A DNA stretch of 64,000 nt from Diploptera punctata (Eukaryota; Arthropoda; Insecta; Blattodea; Blaberidae). Below are positions 1 to 10,234 of this stretch, one piece after another. The stretch spans positions 1,745,501 through 1,809,500 of the forward strand of contig JASPKZ010003845.1 of assembly GCA_030220185.1 (NCBI GenBank), in the 5' to 3' direction. The notes below the pieces were generated by a model. The model did no database searches and had not been told where the DNA came from. It worked only from the letters and a program-made list of their open reading frames with translations. Position 1 is the stretch's first letter; each line of letters begins with the position of its first letter. The translations under genes and the position numbers were made by a program.

Positions 1-125
1 AAACACATTGTGCTTTCTCCTGGTTTGACATCATTGTAAATTATACCTAAAAGAAACAAAAAAACTGTGAGAGTTTGTCTTGCATCTGCCACAAAAAACT
101 TTCACTTTTATAGTTTTCATCTTAT

Positions 126-1336
126 AGGATTTATGCAGACATTTTAAATGGAAAATTGAAAAGTTTCAGTGAAAAATTCCTTATGGAATGTCAAAATGGA
201 TTTAGGAAAGGACGATCTTGTATTGATTCAGCATTTTCTGTTAAACTATTGCTTGAAAAAAGAAGAGAATTCAACTTAGAAACACATTTTGCTTTCATAG
301 ATTTTGAAAAAGCATTCGACACAGTCAAGAGATCAAAACTCTTAAATATATTGGAAGACAGAAATATACCAAATTTACTTCGGCAGAACATACAAAATAT
401 TTACAAAGACAACACCATAAAGATTAAATTAAATAACAGATTTTCTGAAGAAGGAATTATAAATCGTGGTGTGAGACAAGGCTGCCCCCTATCCCCAACA
501 CTCTTTGCAATTTATATCAATGAAGTAATATGTTGCTGGAACAAAACATATAAATTTGGAATAAGAATATCAGAAAATAGAAAATTAAACACCCTATTGT
601 TTGCAGATGACCAAATAATAATAGCAAATTCCGAAGATAATCTACAGAAAGGTCTGTATGAACTTAACAAAATTACAGAAGAATATGGATTAAAGATATC
701 TACAGAAAAAACAAAAATTATGGCATTTCAAGGTGTAGATCCTGTCAGAAGTAAAATTGTACTGGACAATAAAATTTTGGAGCAGGTGAATAATTTTACA
801 TATCTAGGATGCAATATCTCATATGAAGAAGAAAAGGATGTAAATGCAAAAATATCTAAATTTTTAAGAATTTTAGGGTTAATAAATTCTATCTTCAAGC
901 CACAGTTAGTCCAAAAGCATTCAAGACTGAAAGTGTATAAAACACTGGCTCTTCCAACTCTTTTGTATGGTAGCGAAGTATGGACGTTGAAACAGAAGGA
1001 TATACAGAGACTTAGATCTGCTGAAATGAGATATCTTCGGAGGACTGCAGGATACACACTACTAGATCACAAAAAAAAAAGATGAAGACATCTTAGAAGA
1101 ATTACACATGGAATCTTTAGAAAACAAAATTTCTGATTATAAGTCAAGATGGATACAACATGTTCATCGAATGGAAGATCACAGAATACCCAAACTAATG
1201 TTAAGATATCAACCTGCAGGAAGAAGAAGACCAGGACGTCCACTCAAAAGACTTCTGGATGGTGTTTCTCTTGAGGCCGAAACAGGTCAACAAATGGCCT
1301 AAATTCGTGAATGTACTATGATGATGATGATGATGA
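126..1336 (+). pseudogene. LINE reverse transcriptase fragment, frameshifted
   Basis: Reverse transcriptase of a non-LTR retrotransposon, truncated at its 5' side. The frame is open from 126 (no ATG is needed; the similarity runs upstream of 156) to 1085. In order it shows the NGFRKGRSC block, motif A FIDFEKAFD, GVRQGCPLSP and the catalytic FADD box near codon 150, then a YLGC thumb region and LLYGSEVWTLK. An 11-A run near 1070 coincides with a frameshift; the C-terminal part (1108-1302) continues in another frame with a W-x2-H-x2-RM pattern and a GRRRPGRP segment typical of LINE tails. The element ends in a short (ATG)n tract at 1317-1336. The clade is not assigned. No endonuclease is present, so this is a dead 5'-truncated copy. 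Confidence 0.9.
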
Positions 1337-1825
1337 TCTTATAGGAAGTTGTAATGTCGGGAAGACTTTATGGACACAGTGTATAATATTATTATTATTA
1401 TTATAAATCATGCTGGATCATGTCAAACAAATGCCAAAAGAAAGAATGCTTATAAAAATTTTCATGACAAAATGGATGATATAAGAAAGTATAGAAGAAC
1501 TGATTCTAATCCATGCTGGAAGACTTGAAGGTGAGAATTTCTAGATGGTAGGAGAAGGTATTTGACAGGGTGTTGTGAGAATAGCTAAAGCTTGTCCCTC
1601 GGCTCTCATGACTTGGAAGAGGAAGAAGAAATAAAATTGATGAAGACCTGCAAAAATTTTCAAAAATCTTTTCTCTGGCTTCATTCCTTCGAAATTTGCT
1701 AAAATGAATACAACAATAAAAGGTTATCAAACTCCATATGTGTGATTCAGAGAACCCACAGAATTTTAAGATTTTCAGAAAAAAAAAACATTGCACAGTG
1801 TATATAAGTGAATCGAAAATAACTT

Positions 1826-1953
1826 TTTACATCTCACCTCATAAAAACCTGTGATTCTCACAGAACTGGTTTCAGAAGCTGTTTTCATAGGATAGAAGCA
1901 ACAGCTTCTGAAACTGGTCCTCTGAGAATCGTGGAGTTTTATGAGATGAAATA
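1826..1953. repeat. Foldback element (PLE-terminus type)
   Basis: Near-perfect palindrome. The left arm begins CATCTCACCTCATAAAA and the right arm ends TTTTATGAGATG. The inner arms read AGAACTGGTTTCAGAAGCTG and its complement. The right arm contains AGAAGC-AACA-GCTTCT followed by GAAAC and GGTC, the same order as the hammerhead core seen in PLE termini at 39.7 and 48.2 kb, although the first core box has decayed. I infer a PLE terminal remnant. Confidence 0.7.
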
Positions 1954-1990
1954 TAAAAATTTATTTTCATCTCACTAATATATAATTACA

Positions 1991-2240
1991 TCACACCTTG
2001 GGAAGAAGATAGCCACAAGTGTAAAAAGTTTAGTTCTGAGTTATTAACAATTAAAGTTTTAAAAAAAGGTATAATACATACACTGTTTGATATGGACACA
2101 ATTTTATCCTGTCTCCATTTTCTTGCACATGACTTGTGGCCATAAAAAAATTAATTTGTAACCATTTTTTCTAACAGATAGTAGTCTTAACTCAATTTAT
2201 GACATTTTTACACTTGTGGCCTCTTCTTCCCAAGCTGTGA
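1991..2240. mobile_element. MITE-like inverted-repeat element, about 250 bp
   Basis: The ends are inverted copies of about 35 bp: the left end carries TTGGGAAGAAGATAGCCACA and the right end carries TGTGGCCTCTTCTTCCCAAG. The interior is AT-rich and non-coding. AT-rich TATATAATT-like sequence flanks both ends, so a TA-type target duplication is possible. No transposase is present; superfamily unknown. Confidence 0.6.
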
Positions 2241-2326
2241 TATATAATTTATAATTGAGTTGAATAAAATGTTTTTACATCTCACCTCATAAACTTCTAT
2301 TTTCATGATACCAGTTTCAAAGCCCA

Positions 2327-2512
2327 TTTTACATCTTACCTCATAGTTTATGTTTGTTAAACATGGGAACTGCAGTTTTCAAAAGAACCATCTCTCTCAT
2401 TTTCAATCAATATTATGAGTAATAATGTCAGTTGAAAATGAGAGAGATGGTTCTCTTGAAAACCGCAGTTCCCGTGTTTAAGAAAACATAAACTGTTAGG
2501 TAAGATGTAAAA
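2327..2512. repeat. Foldback element (PLE-terminus type)
   Basis: Palindrome with arms of about 75 bp. The arms begin TTTTACATCTTACCTCATAG and close with the complement near 2512; inside, GAGAGATGGTTCT pairs with its complement. The right arm aligns with the PLE terminal arm near 41.28 kb (shared GTGTTTAA, AAAACATAAA and GGTAAGA blocks). It is followed at 2541 by ACCTCATAATGTTA, a block that also follows the 12.9 kb palindrome. Confidence 0.7.
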
Positions 2513-2559
2513 AATGACTCATTAATTCATGAATTAAGAACCTCATAATGTTATTTCCC

Positions 2560-3090
2560 ATATTTAACTATGAACAATTTATCAAACTCATTTATAAATT
2601 GAAAATTACCTTGAAGTGTGTTACTTTCCACTGTAATTTTGATTAAATTCAATTACATAAATTGTGAATTGCCTCATAATGTTAATTCCCATCATAGAAT
2701 TTTTATTGCACAGTGTATTTGAATAAATACGATATGTCTAAGTTGCAGAATTTGGTACTATAAAAGGAGGAAGCATAATTTAGGAAATTGCTAGCTACCT
2801 GTGCCTGATTTATTAGTAGCCTAAATTTATAGGATAGCATTCTAAACTTTGTATATAAATTCCAGTTGAAGTTGCTCAGGAGTTCATAAGAATGGGTCAG
2901 CACCAACCAATGAGTTCATTACTACAAGGTGCACGTGTTGATCCAGGTGAATTTGTGGTAACCAACTAATTGTCTGGTGAGAATTGGCTCTCACGAACTT
3001 TGCAACTTTGGTACTGGTTTCATGGTGTTTCATAATATGATAACAAGTGATTTATGTTAGGTTTATAAACATTTACTTTATAAAGAAGAT

Positions 3091-3092
<2 letters not shown>
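2560..3092. other. Unassigned AT-rich interval
   Basis: No gene or RNA recognised. It carries one more PLE-tail-like block (CCTCATAATGTTAATTCCCA, about 2670-2690). The minus-strand frame at 2703-2906 has no recognisable domain. Confidence 0.5.

Positions 3093-3175
<83 letters not shown>
3093..3175. repeat. (GT)41 microsatellite
   Basis: Uninterrupted GT dinucleotide run. The open frame across it encodes only alternating Cys and Val and is not a gene. Confidence 0.98.
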
Positions 3176-3177
<2 letters not shown>

Positions 3178-3221
3178 GTTTTTCCCTTAATTTTCATTCC
3201 AGTTGAACTTCACTTGTTTAA

Positions 3222-3330
3222 CTCAACTAAAGAGAGAAATTTCTACCTGAACCAGGATTTGAACCTAAAACCTCCAGCTTTAGATCTTGAAACTCTACCA
3301 TTGAGCTACTTAAGCACACATCCACCAGGA
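3222..3330 (-). mobile_element. SINE D head (tRNA-derived)
   Basis: Read on the minus strand this is a tRNA-like head: an A-box region with TAGCTCAATGG, then a B box GGTTCAAATCC, followed by a CAGGTAGAAATTTCTCTC tail. The same head and tail recur at 9.5, 12.7, 38.8, 40.6 and 48.5 kb, which makes it a dispersed SINE family and not a single tRNA pseudogene. Confidence 0.7.
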
Positions 3331-3442
3331 ACAAACACAAATTTCTCTCTCTTTAACTCCATGTTCTGGTAGTAGTGAGACTTCAGTCTTGTTTAGTTTG
3401 TCTTTTGAGCTAAGTGGCCATGGTTCAGTTTTGTTGAAACTT

Positions 3443-3477
3443 GATGTTTTGTCTACAACTGCATTAGACATCCTCAG
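3443..3477 (-). ncRNA. Hammerhead ribozyme-like fossil
   Basis: The minus strand reads CTGAGGA (fits CUGANGA), then a helix GTCTA/TAGAC around a GCA-containing loop, then AAAACATC where GAAA-x-GUC would be expected. One core box and helix II are kept; the second box and cleavage site are degraded, so it should be inactive. Confidence 0.45.
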
Positions 3478-3944
3478 GAGATTCTGTGTGCTCTCTGTGA
3501 ACTAATGTAGGATTTAGTGTGCCCTAGAATTTATTAATTTGGATAAATTGCAGTGGAGCTGTGGATTCTCTTCTCAGGGGTCAGAGGCTAGTATACAGGA
3601 GACACATCATAAAAAAATTGTGTTGTTTGATGAAAATTATTCAAATTTATTTTAAATTTGAATATCCAAGAAGACTAAGTATTTATCGGTGGTAATATTC
3701 TTCACCATATATATAAATCTACTCCTCTTATTAAATATCATTGATTACTTTAGTTTTAAATATTCACTTTTTTCAATCCTTGAATCGGAGAGATTATTAA
3801 ATTTTACTTGAGGAGCTATTCTTCCTTCCACTCAGAATAAAAGTTGGTATCAGAATGAATAATTTAACATGTTATAATATAAAGTTTATTATTATGTTAC
3901 ATGGCATTATTCTTAATTTATGTTGGGTAATAATTCTATTTGTC

Positions 3945-4005
3945 CATGCAGCCATGAACCTACGAGTTTGATAGTTCCAGTGAGTTAGAGTTAGTTAATA
4001 ATTCT
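3945..4005 (+). mobile_element. 3' tail of LINE family Q
   Basis: Carries the terminal block GCCATGAACCTACGAGTTTG and a GTTAGTTAATAA end that closes other copies near 9.2, 30.6 and 47.2 kb. Only the non-coding 3' end is left. Confidence 0.6.
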
Positions 4006-4201
4006 ATTTAATATAAGGTTAAATCTGATTGGCCATATAAGAAATATAAGTGCTTTTAATTCCAATCACAATTTAGTTTGTTTTTATTTATGACAGTATA
4101 AAATTATTCAGATTTAATTTTTAAAGTTTAATAGAAATATTTAAAATTTGACAACAATGAGTTAAGATAATTTTTAAAAGTATTATTAAGAAAATCTTTA
4201 T

Positions 4202-4494
4202 CTAGTAAGACCAGCCTCATGGGCTAGTGGTCAGTGTTCCTGACTACTGTTCATGAGGTCTCGAGTTCGATTCTCGGTCAAACCATAGGAATTTTTTCTT
4301 TACCCATGGTCTGGAATTTAGGTTAAGTACTCTCCTGGCACTTCATTATCATTTATCACCCATCATACCATTGAGGTAACGTAACTCCACCTTCCAGATG
4401 CCCCAACCTAAGAAATAGATTACAATTCTGCCAGGGAGAAAGCCAGAAATGTCATAAAGGACAACCTGGTGGCATTAGACAAAAAAAAATATTA
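4202..4494 (+). mobile_element. SINE A, near full length
   Basis: tRNA-derived head with A box GGGCTAGTGGTCAGTG and B box GAGTTCGATTC, then a body of about 200 bp (CCCATGGTCTGGAATTTAGG, GTTAAGTACTCTCCTG, CACCCATCATACCATTG) and a poly-A tail at 4483-4491. The body recurs truncated at 14.57 kb (+), 23.9 and 24.45 kb (-) and 32.8 kb (-). It would have depended on RNA polymerase III and LINE enzymes. Confidence 0.85.
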
Positions 4495-4698
4495 TTATTG
4501 TGATGCAAATATTTTATTTGATAATATCTAACAATTAAATATTTAGATTTAAAGTTATATTTATTTATTAAAAGAATATTAAAATACAAAATGATTTATT
4601 AACTTTAACTATATTATTTTGGCAATATAAAAATCCTGCTTTAGAACTCCTCCACTGTTGACTGCAAACAGGAGTTCACACAGAGCATGCAAAATCTC

Positions 4699-4733
4699 CT
4701 GAATATGTCTACTGCAGTAGTAGACGAAATGTC
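4699..4733 (+). ncRNA. Hammerhead ribozyme-like fossil
   Basis: CTGAATA (one base off CUGANGA), a perfect 7-bp helix II (GTCTACT with AGTAGAC around GCAGT), then GAAA-T-GTC. This order is that of PLE hammerheads with minimal helix III. The G8-to-T change in the first box and the lack of an obvious helix I argue against activity. Confidence 0.5.
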
Positions 4734-5202
4734 AACCTTTCAACAAAACTGGATCATGGCCATTTAAGCACGGAAAACAAGAAACAAGGCCGTGAAAGCC
4801 TTCAATTTTAGTGAAACTTTATTCACGGTACATTAGATTTGCTTGTAAATAAAGATGACATTATGATGGGATTTACGCTGAGCTACAATCTAATTATGAA
4901 CATAATATAGAAATTAGTATACATATACAAGCCTGAGTAGTTCAATGGTAGTGTCTTTGTGTAAAGTTGGGGAGGTACCATCTGTAATGAATTCACCAAA
5001 ACTAATTGAATGTCTAATTTTTAGGGAACAAAACAGATCATTACTCCTTAAGTAAATTTTCAAAAATGTAATCTAGATGTTTGTTCATTGTTACTCTTCA
5101 ATTTTTGAAATCAATATTTGATGCTTTTAATTTTTCAAACTTAAGAATTTATATATTTCATATCCGAAAATATTTAAATGGTGGAGAGACTGCATTTTCT
5201 CC

Positions 5203-5368
5203 AGTAATTATTCATTGTATAAAGGATTCTCAAGACATTCGTTTTATAGGGAGTTTATCTTCTCAAATGCCTTTAACTTCATCTTGTTTAATAATTTCTA
5301 ATTTTGCATTATGTGGCATACCTTTTTTGGCGGGGTTTTATTCTAAAGATTTAATTTTGGAAACTTAG
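5203..5368 (+). pseudogene. ND5: Nuclear mitochondrial insertion: ND5 fragment
   Basis: Encodes about 54 residues of NADH dehydrogenase subunit 5, a proton-pumping subunit of complex I. Diagnostic blocks are KDSQDIRF, SQMPLTSSC, SNFALCG and FLAGFYSKDLILE. Four codons read Ile by the standard code (RFIG, CLIIS, GIPF, HCIK) are ATA and would be Met in the invertebrate mitochondrial code, which is the residue I expect at several of these sites in insect ND5. The fragment is isolated: sequence upstream of about 5200 and downstream of 5368 shows no mitochondrial similarity. It is non-functional in the nucleus. The reading frame is still open, which suggests a fairly recent insertion. Confidence 0.9.
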
Positions 5369-5779
5369 AGTATTGTAAATATTTACAAAGTTTTCCTTCA
5401 GTAGACATATTGGAAAAACAATGAACAGTAATAATACACGTATAGTACTGCACTGCTTTGTAGCAGGATGTGGTTAAGGAAAGAGGTTGAGATGGAATAA
5501 TCATTCAGAAAATTTTCTTTAAATTGGCTATTGTAGCGCAAATGACTGTAAATAGCATATTAGAACAGGCCACAGTTTACAAACTATGTTTATTCTTATG
5601 GATTCTAATAATATGACATCTACCAACATACTCTGTTACTACATTCACAGATTTTATACCACTGTATCAGTTACATGAGTTCAAATAAAACAATGGAAAA
5701 AAAAAACACAATTTATTGTTGCAATATGTGAATAATTACCTGAGAGAAATAGGTATGTTGATTTTTTTCCCATAAAAAA

Positions 5780-6265
5780 TTGAGAAATGCCTTAAAATGT
5801 AGTGAGAAGTTGATCTGAAAGTAACCTAAAATCACCACATTTAATAATGTAAAATAAGTATGTCATTGCTCTGACAGTATAGCCAACTTATCACAAAAAC
5901 ACACTAACAAATGAACATTAAACTAATCTGGTGTATACTAACTCATCCATTTTCTCACCCAACTTGCCAAAACTGACACTAATTTGCTCATTTTCTCACC
6001 CTAACTTGACCACTAATGTAGGTGGACTCCTGGGATAGAATCCCCATATATGTGAGTAAACATGTTGGCAATTGTTTCTAGGAGAAATCTGTGTTATCAC
6101 ATTGGCCAACATGATGATAACAGTCACTTGTTCTTTGATTGAACATTCAGTGGTACTATGGCATAGAATAGCCATAAATCCTACATCATTAAGACATATG
6201 ATTTTTAGAACATTATTTCAACAACATTTGGATTACTACATTGTTAACATGACTATGTTATCATA
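5780..6265 (+). repeat. Dispersed repeat H, copy 1
   Basis: About 400 bp matched in reverse complement at 11990-12375. Shared blocks include TAGCCAACTTATCACAAAAA, TTGACCACTAATG, TAGGTGGACTC, GTGTTATCACATTGGCCAAC and CAGTCACTTGTTCT. No coding capacity and no clear terminal repeats; element type unknown. Confidence 0.7.
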
Positions 6266-6499
6266 AGTTAGATCAGGTTGTTAGGTTGGCTTCTGTCGCA
6301 TTACATAATGAACACAAGTTTTCAATCCTCAACCCTGATGGAATTCAAGATGGCATTGATAGTGAATAAGTCAGGATTTCCAGCAGATAGAACATATGGA
6401 CATTGTATGCCATTCGTTTTTAATTACCAACTTCCCAATACCTGACATACACTGCTATGCCTAAAGAAATAAAATATTAAGGGTTAATTAAATTAGGCC

Positions 6500-6835
6500 T
6501 ATATGGTATACATTCCAACGAACCAAACATGGTTGTTGATTGTCAATTTTTAATTTCAGGTAAACTCCCACTTCTATTGGTTGGATTTTTTTATAATGCC
6601 TATTTCAGTTTGTTTTAATGGGATATACCGAGTTTGGTTGCAAAATGTAAAAATTGTGACTGCTAGAACAATTTTTAAATTTTTGTTCCTGATGAACGAA
6701 AGTTTAAGGAATGATGCCTTGGTTCTTCTCCATTCAGGGTCTCAGTTCAAACATTACTTTTCCTTTCCTTATATACAATTCTCTATCATAAGAGGCAGCT
6801 GGACATTATTTGCAGTGTGAAATTTCTTCTATAAT
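6500..6835 (+). repeat. Dispersed repeat G, copy 1
   Basis: Contains TTTCAGGTAAACTCC, ACTTCTATTGGTTGG and GTGACTGCTAGAACAATTTT, which recur at 14880-15160 (+) and about 38930-39060 (-). The TTTCAG motif looks like a splice acceptor, but recurrence in intergenic copies argues against an exon. Class unknown. Confidence 0.6.
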
Positions 6836-7196
6836 AAGAAAGCATTCTTAATGAGAATTTTTTTACTTTATAGCAGTAATGCTTTTTTATTTTTATGTTA
6901 TAATTAAATTTTGACATTTAGCAATGAAGGCCAAATATTAAATGAAAAGAAAAATTAATGGCTGATGTTGCTAGTGACTTGTAGGATTGTTGAAGCAAAT
7001 CATTTTTTTCTCTAGCTTCCTAATATAGAGTTCAAAGTTTCCAGAGAAGCTTGCCTTATTGTAATATTCTTTGTTATCCAGGTGCCTCACAAGGAGGTTG
7101 ATTCCACACACACACACATATATATTTTTTAGATTGCTAATCATATTCTACAATAGTAATTTTTACTACTTTTAATTTTTTTTAATTGCAATAAAT

Positions 7197-7599
7197 GTCG
7201 GCTGCGGTGGACTAGTGGTTATGCTCCTTGCCTCTGGTCCCGAGGGTCGTGGGTTCAAACCCGGCCGTGGTCGATACATTTTTTAGAATGGAAAAATCCA
7301 AGGAGCAAGTCCTCCGGGAGGGACATTAAGCCATGGGTCCCAAGTCTGAAGATTTTCAGGCTCGTAAAAAATCCTTAAGCCTGAATGAAAAGGCCTCTAA
7401 GCAAAATTTACCAAATTTTCCCATCCTAGTACTACCTTGGTTTCCTAGATGTCAGTATGAGGCGGAACACTAACCACGGACCACTCAAAATGACATCTAT
7501 ACGAAAACAAGTGTAACTAAATTAGTATGGTTCAAATTCTTCCCTGTAGGGGGAGAGCGCCTAAATCTCTGTAATGGAAAAACATAGGCTTACAATACA
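7197..7599 (+). mobile_element. SINE B, full length with 13-bp target duplication
   Basis: The tRNA-derived head starts GTCGGCTGCGGTGGACTAGT with B box GGGTTCAAACCCGG, followed by a body of about 320 bp ending CATAGGCTTACAATACA. The flanks AATTGCAATAAAT at 7184-7196 and 7600-7612 are identical, a target-site duplication that fixes both borders. Other copies: 12.4 kb (+), 25.2, 41.35 and 47.5 kb (-). This is the best reference copy of the family in the window. Confidence 0.93.
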
Positions 7600-7619
7600 A
7601 ATTGCAATAAATTATCATT

Positions 7620-8589
7620 TGCGCTACAATTCCTTGAATTGTTATTATTCAGATAAATATAGACATATTATTTTGTTGCCTAGCAACAACTGTTAGAATA
7701 ACATCTAATGTTGAATTGAATAACTACCATTGCATGATTTATATCTTTTACAAAATATAAATGCTCAATTCTGCTAACAAAAAGAATATAATTTCTCAAA
7801 AAGCATCTGGTTGAATCATTTCTATTTTATTAGTTCACCCTCTTAGTTGACTTCATTCAAAGACTGTTTTACATTGTATTTCCATAGTTTTCTTTAAATT
7901 AGGCATTCCCAAAATCATCGATATTGACCCCTATCTTCCATTGTCCTTCTTCCATACCCCTCTTCATTATGGCATCAATATATTCCCTCATACCATGTTC
8001 TTCTGCTTCTCCTCCTCCTCTTCCTTCTGCCTGGTACCATCCAATCTAACACCCGTTCAGGCGACTGTTACTTTAAACTATACTTCATGGAAACCAAAGT
8101 ATAGTAAAAACAGTGTTATCTAAAAACATTCTTTAAAATGTGTTTTATTTATTTTTAATTAATTTTGTCTGGGTGTGCACATGTGAATACCCAGTAACGA
8201 CCACTTATCATAAGTACTTTGTATTGAAAATGTGAATCAGAATAAGTTTAGTCACTCAATGAATAATTATAACACACTGTAATGTATTATAGAAAATAAA
8301 AACAGAAGTAGAGTTAGTGACAAACTTAACACTTCCAAACAAATTGTTATGTAGAATATATTTGTTCTACTTCAGACAATTGTTACCGTTTATAAACTGT
8401 ACTGTAGATTAATGTTATTGCATATTTCTGTGATAATATTTCCCATATTTTAAGGGCATATGTCTGTGATAGAAACTAAAATGAGAATTTGAAATTTACA
8501 TTATAGAAATGTGAAAAATGTTTACTTTTACACATGATACAGCAGTGAAATTTATATTATATTTTATATAATACATACTTAAGCTCAAA
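7620..8589. other. Unassigned AT-rich interval
   Basis: No recognisable gene, RNA or repeat family. The plus-strand frame at 7941-8123 is Ser- and Phe-rich low-complexity sequence without a domain. Confidence 0.5.
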
Positions 8590-8691
8590 TAAGTTTCCAC
8601 TTGTATAATTAATCTATCTCAGATAACGGAGAGAATCCTATAAGTTTCCACTTGTATAATTAATCTATCTCAGATAACGGAGAGAATCCTA
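8590..8691. repeat. 51-bp perfect tandem duplication
   Basis: Two head-to-tail copies of a 51-bp unit starting TAAGTTTCCACTTGTATAAT, identical by eye. Perfect identity implies a recent slippage or repair event. Confidence 0.95.
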
Positions 8692-8839
8692 CTTTGGACC
8701 AACAATTCTGTTCTGAATTCAGGTGTTGCTGCACCCCATAGTATAATGCAAAGCTTACTGATTCCTGACTACATTCTCCTGGCCATTAACTTCCTGTAAA
8801 GTGACTATATCCAAGGATGATTTATCTAATTACTGCATT

Positions 8840-9225
8840 AATTTGAGAATAAAGTTTTTAGGATCATTTTTCGATCAAAGAGAGATGCACAGACAGGTGA
8901 ATGGAGAAGACTATGTAACAATGAGCTACATGATCATTATGGGAAACCAGATATAATACAATAAGAAGAGTTAAGTCTCACAGACTGCAGTAGGCAGGAC
9001 ATGTGGCACAAATAGGAAATGAAAGAGGAATCTACTAGGAAAACCAGAGGGAAAGCAACCAGTAGGTAGGCCAAGAATAAGGTGGGAGAATAACATTAAC
9101 CATGATTTAGTGGGAACTAGATTATGCAGGGGATGATTGGAAAACATTAGCTCAGGATAGAGGGAATGTATGGAGAGCTTATGTCCACAGAACCATGAAT
9201 CTATGGGCTTGATAGTGCCTGTTAG
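8840..9225 (+). pseudogene. LINE family Q 3' end
   Basis: Decayed C-terminal region of a LINE polyprotein: TGEWRRL, ELHDHYGKPDI, WAGHVA-like and DDWKTLAQDR-x-VWRAYV patterns can be read across several frames. It ends with the family's terminal block (ACCATGAATCTATGGGCTTG). No RT catalytic motifs remain. Confidence 0.75.
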
Positions 9226-9344
9226 TTATAACGAATCTATCTTCCATCTTATTCATCACTTGAAAGTAAAATTTCACATTATTAATGTATAAGTTTTGGT
9301 GCTTTATTTTCTAACCACCAATTTTCAAATTACTTATTCTTTCC

Positions 9345-9612
9345 TTTGATGTTTTTATTATAAATTTAACTTTTCTCACTAAAGGACAAATTATAATTTA
9401 TTCTTTCCTTATATTAATATTTAAAATATATTTTTATTTTAAATTATCTTATTTTACATTTTCCAATGCTGTTATTTTAACAGAGTTCCAATAATGGTTC
9501 ATATTTTAATATTATAATGATATTGTGAAAAGAAAAATTGTCTGAACCAGGAATCGGACCGTGGACCTCTAGTTCTCCTTACTAGTGTGCAGCCCACTAC
9601 ACCATTCTAGAC
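9345..9612 (-). mobile_element. SINE D copy, disrupted
   Basis: The minus strand carries the tRNA-like head (9524-9612; B box GGTCCGATTCCTGG, A box in the GTAGTGGGCTGC region). About 110 bp away is the family tail (9345-9412; reverse complement of GATGTTTTTATTATAAATTT). Head and tail are separated by unrelated AT-rich sequence. Confidence 0.6.
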
Positions 9613-10089
9613 CTGGCACAAACATTAACAATTCTTTCTACATATACAAACCTATAATTCTCATTTCGTCCGCTGCCAGGGGTATCACTACCATTGCCAA
9701 TGTCCGGCTTCGTTTAGAAGTATCTATATTTGAGAATTTTACACCACCACTTTAAATGATCTGTTAAAATGTTAATTCCATTATAGTGACCTGTGAAGTG
9801 GACTTGTTATAAATTGTAGAGCAGAAGAGTTGCAAAACTTCTGTAACTAGACAGATCAAACCTTTCATTGGTTTTTTGTATACATATTCATCCCCCTCTT
9901 TCTTTTGTAAAATCTGGCTATAAGCAGCGATTTATGTTGCAGCATTCCTGCAAACATAGAATTTTGTAGACATGCGTGAAGTGTGTTACTGCTTTCTCTA
10001 AGAATTTAAAATAATGAAAACTGTAAATGTAGTTCAAAAACATTTATACAGGGTGCAGCATAAGTCAATTAACCACTGTACATGGTTGC

Positions 10090-10190
10090 AAGGGAAAAAA
10101 TCAGATTGGTTGAAACTGGGGTTTGAATACAGGACCTTCAGAATATAATCTCAAACTCTACTGATTGAGATATTTGCTAACTAGGGAATA
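10090..10190 (-). repeat. tRNA-like sequence (SINE D-related)
   Basis: The minus strand shows an A-box-like stretch (TCTCAATCAGTAGAG) and a B-box-like stretch (GTATTCAAACCCC) at SINE D spacing. The stems are poor, so it is not a functional tRNA. Confidence 0.4.
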
Positions 10191-10234
10191 CATCTTGTCC
10201 AGTATCATGTCTATAAAAGTCTTCAAATTACTTC

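Larger units (their letters stand above)
3385..4795. repeat. Long-spaced inverted repeat with hammerhead-like arms
   Basis: The left arm (about 3385-3512) is the reverse complement of the right arm (about 4672-4795); both contain the CAACAAAACTG and CATGGCCA blocks. The spacer of about 1.15 kb holds a LINE tail and a SINE A copy, so the arms predate or were separated by later insertions. I infer PLE-type termini from the core order inside each arm; see the separate ncRNA entries. Confidence 0.65.

Noticed and set aside
126..1336. Bacterial retron or group II intron RT
   Set aside because: The RT motifs, GRRRPGRP tail and short-repeat 3' end are those of non-LTR retrotransposons, and other LINE copies surround it.
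3097..3372. Plus-strand open frame with a Cys-Val repeat N-terminus
   Set aside because: The first third is the (GT)41 microsatellite and the rest is a reversed SINE D head; no protein family.
6540..6600. Splice acceptor and exon at TTTCAGGTAAACTCC
   Set aside because: The same stretch recurs in repeat G copies at 14.9 and 39.0 kb, so it is repeat sequence.
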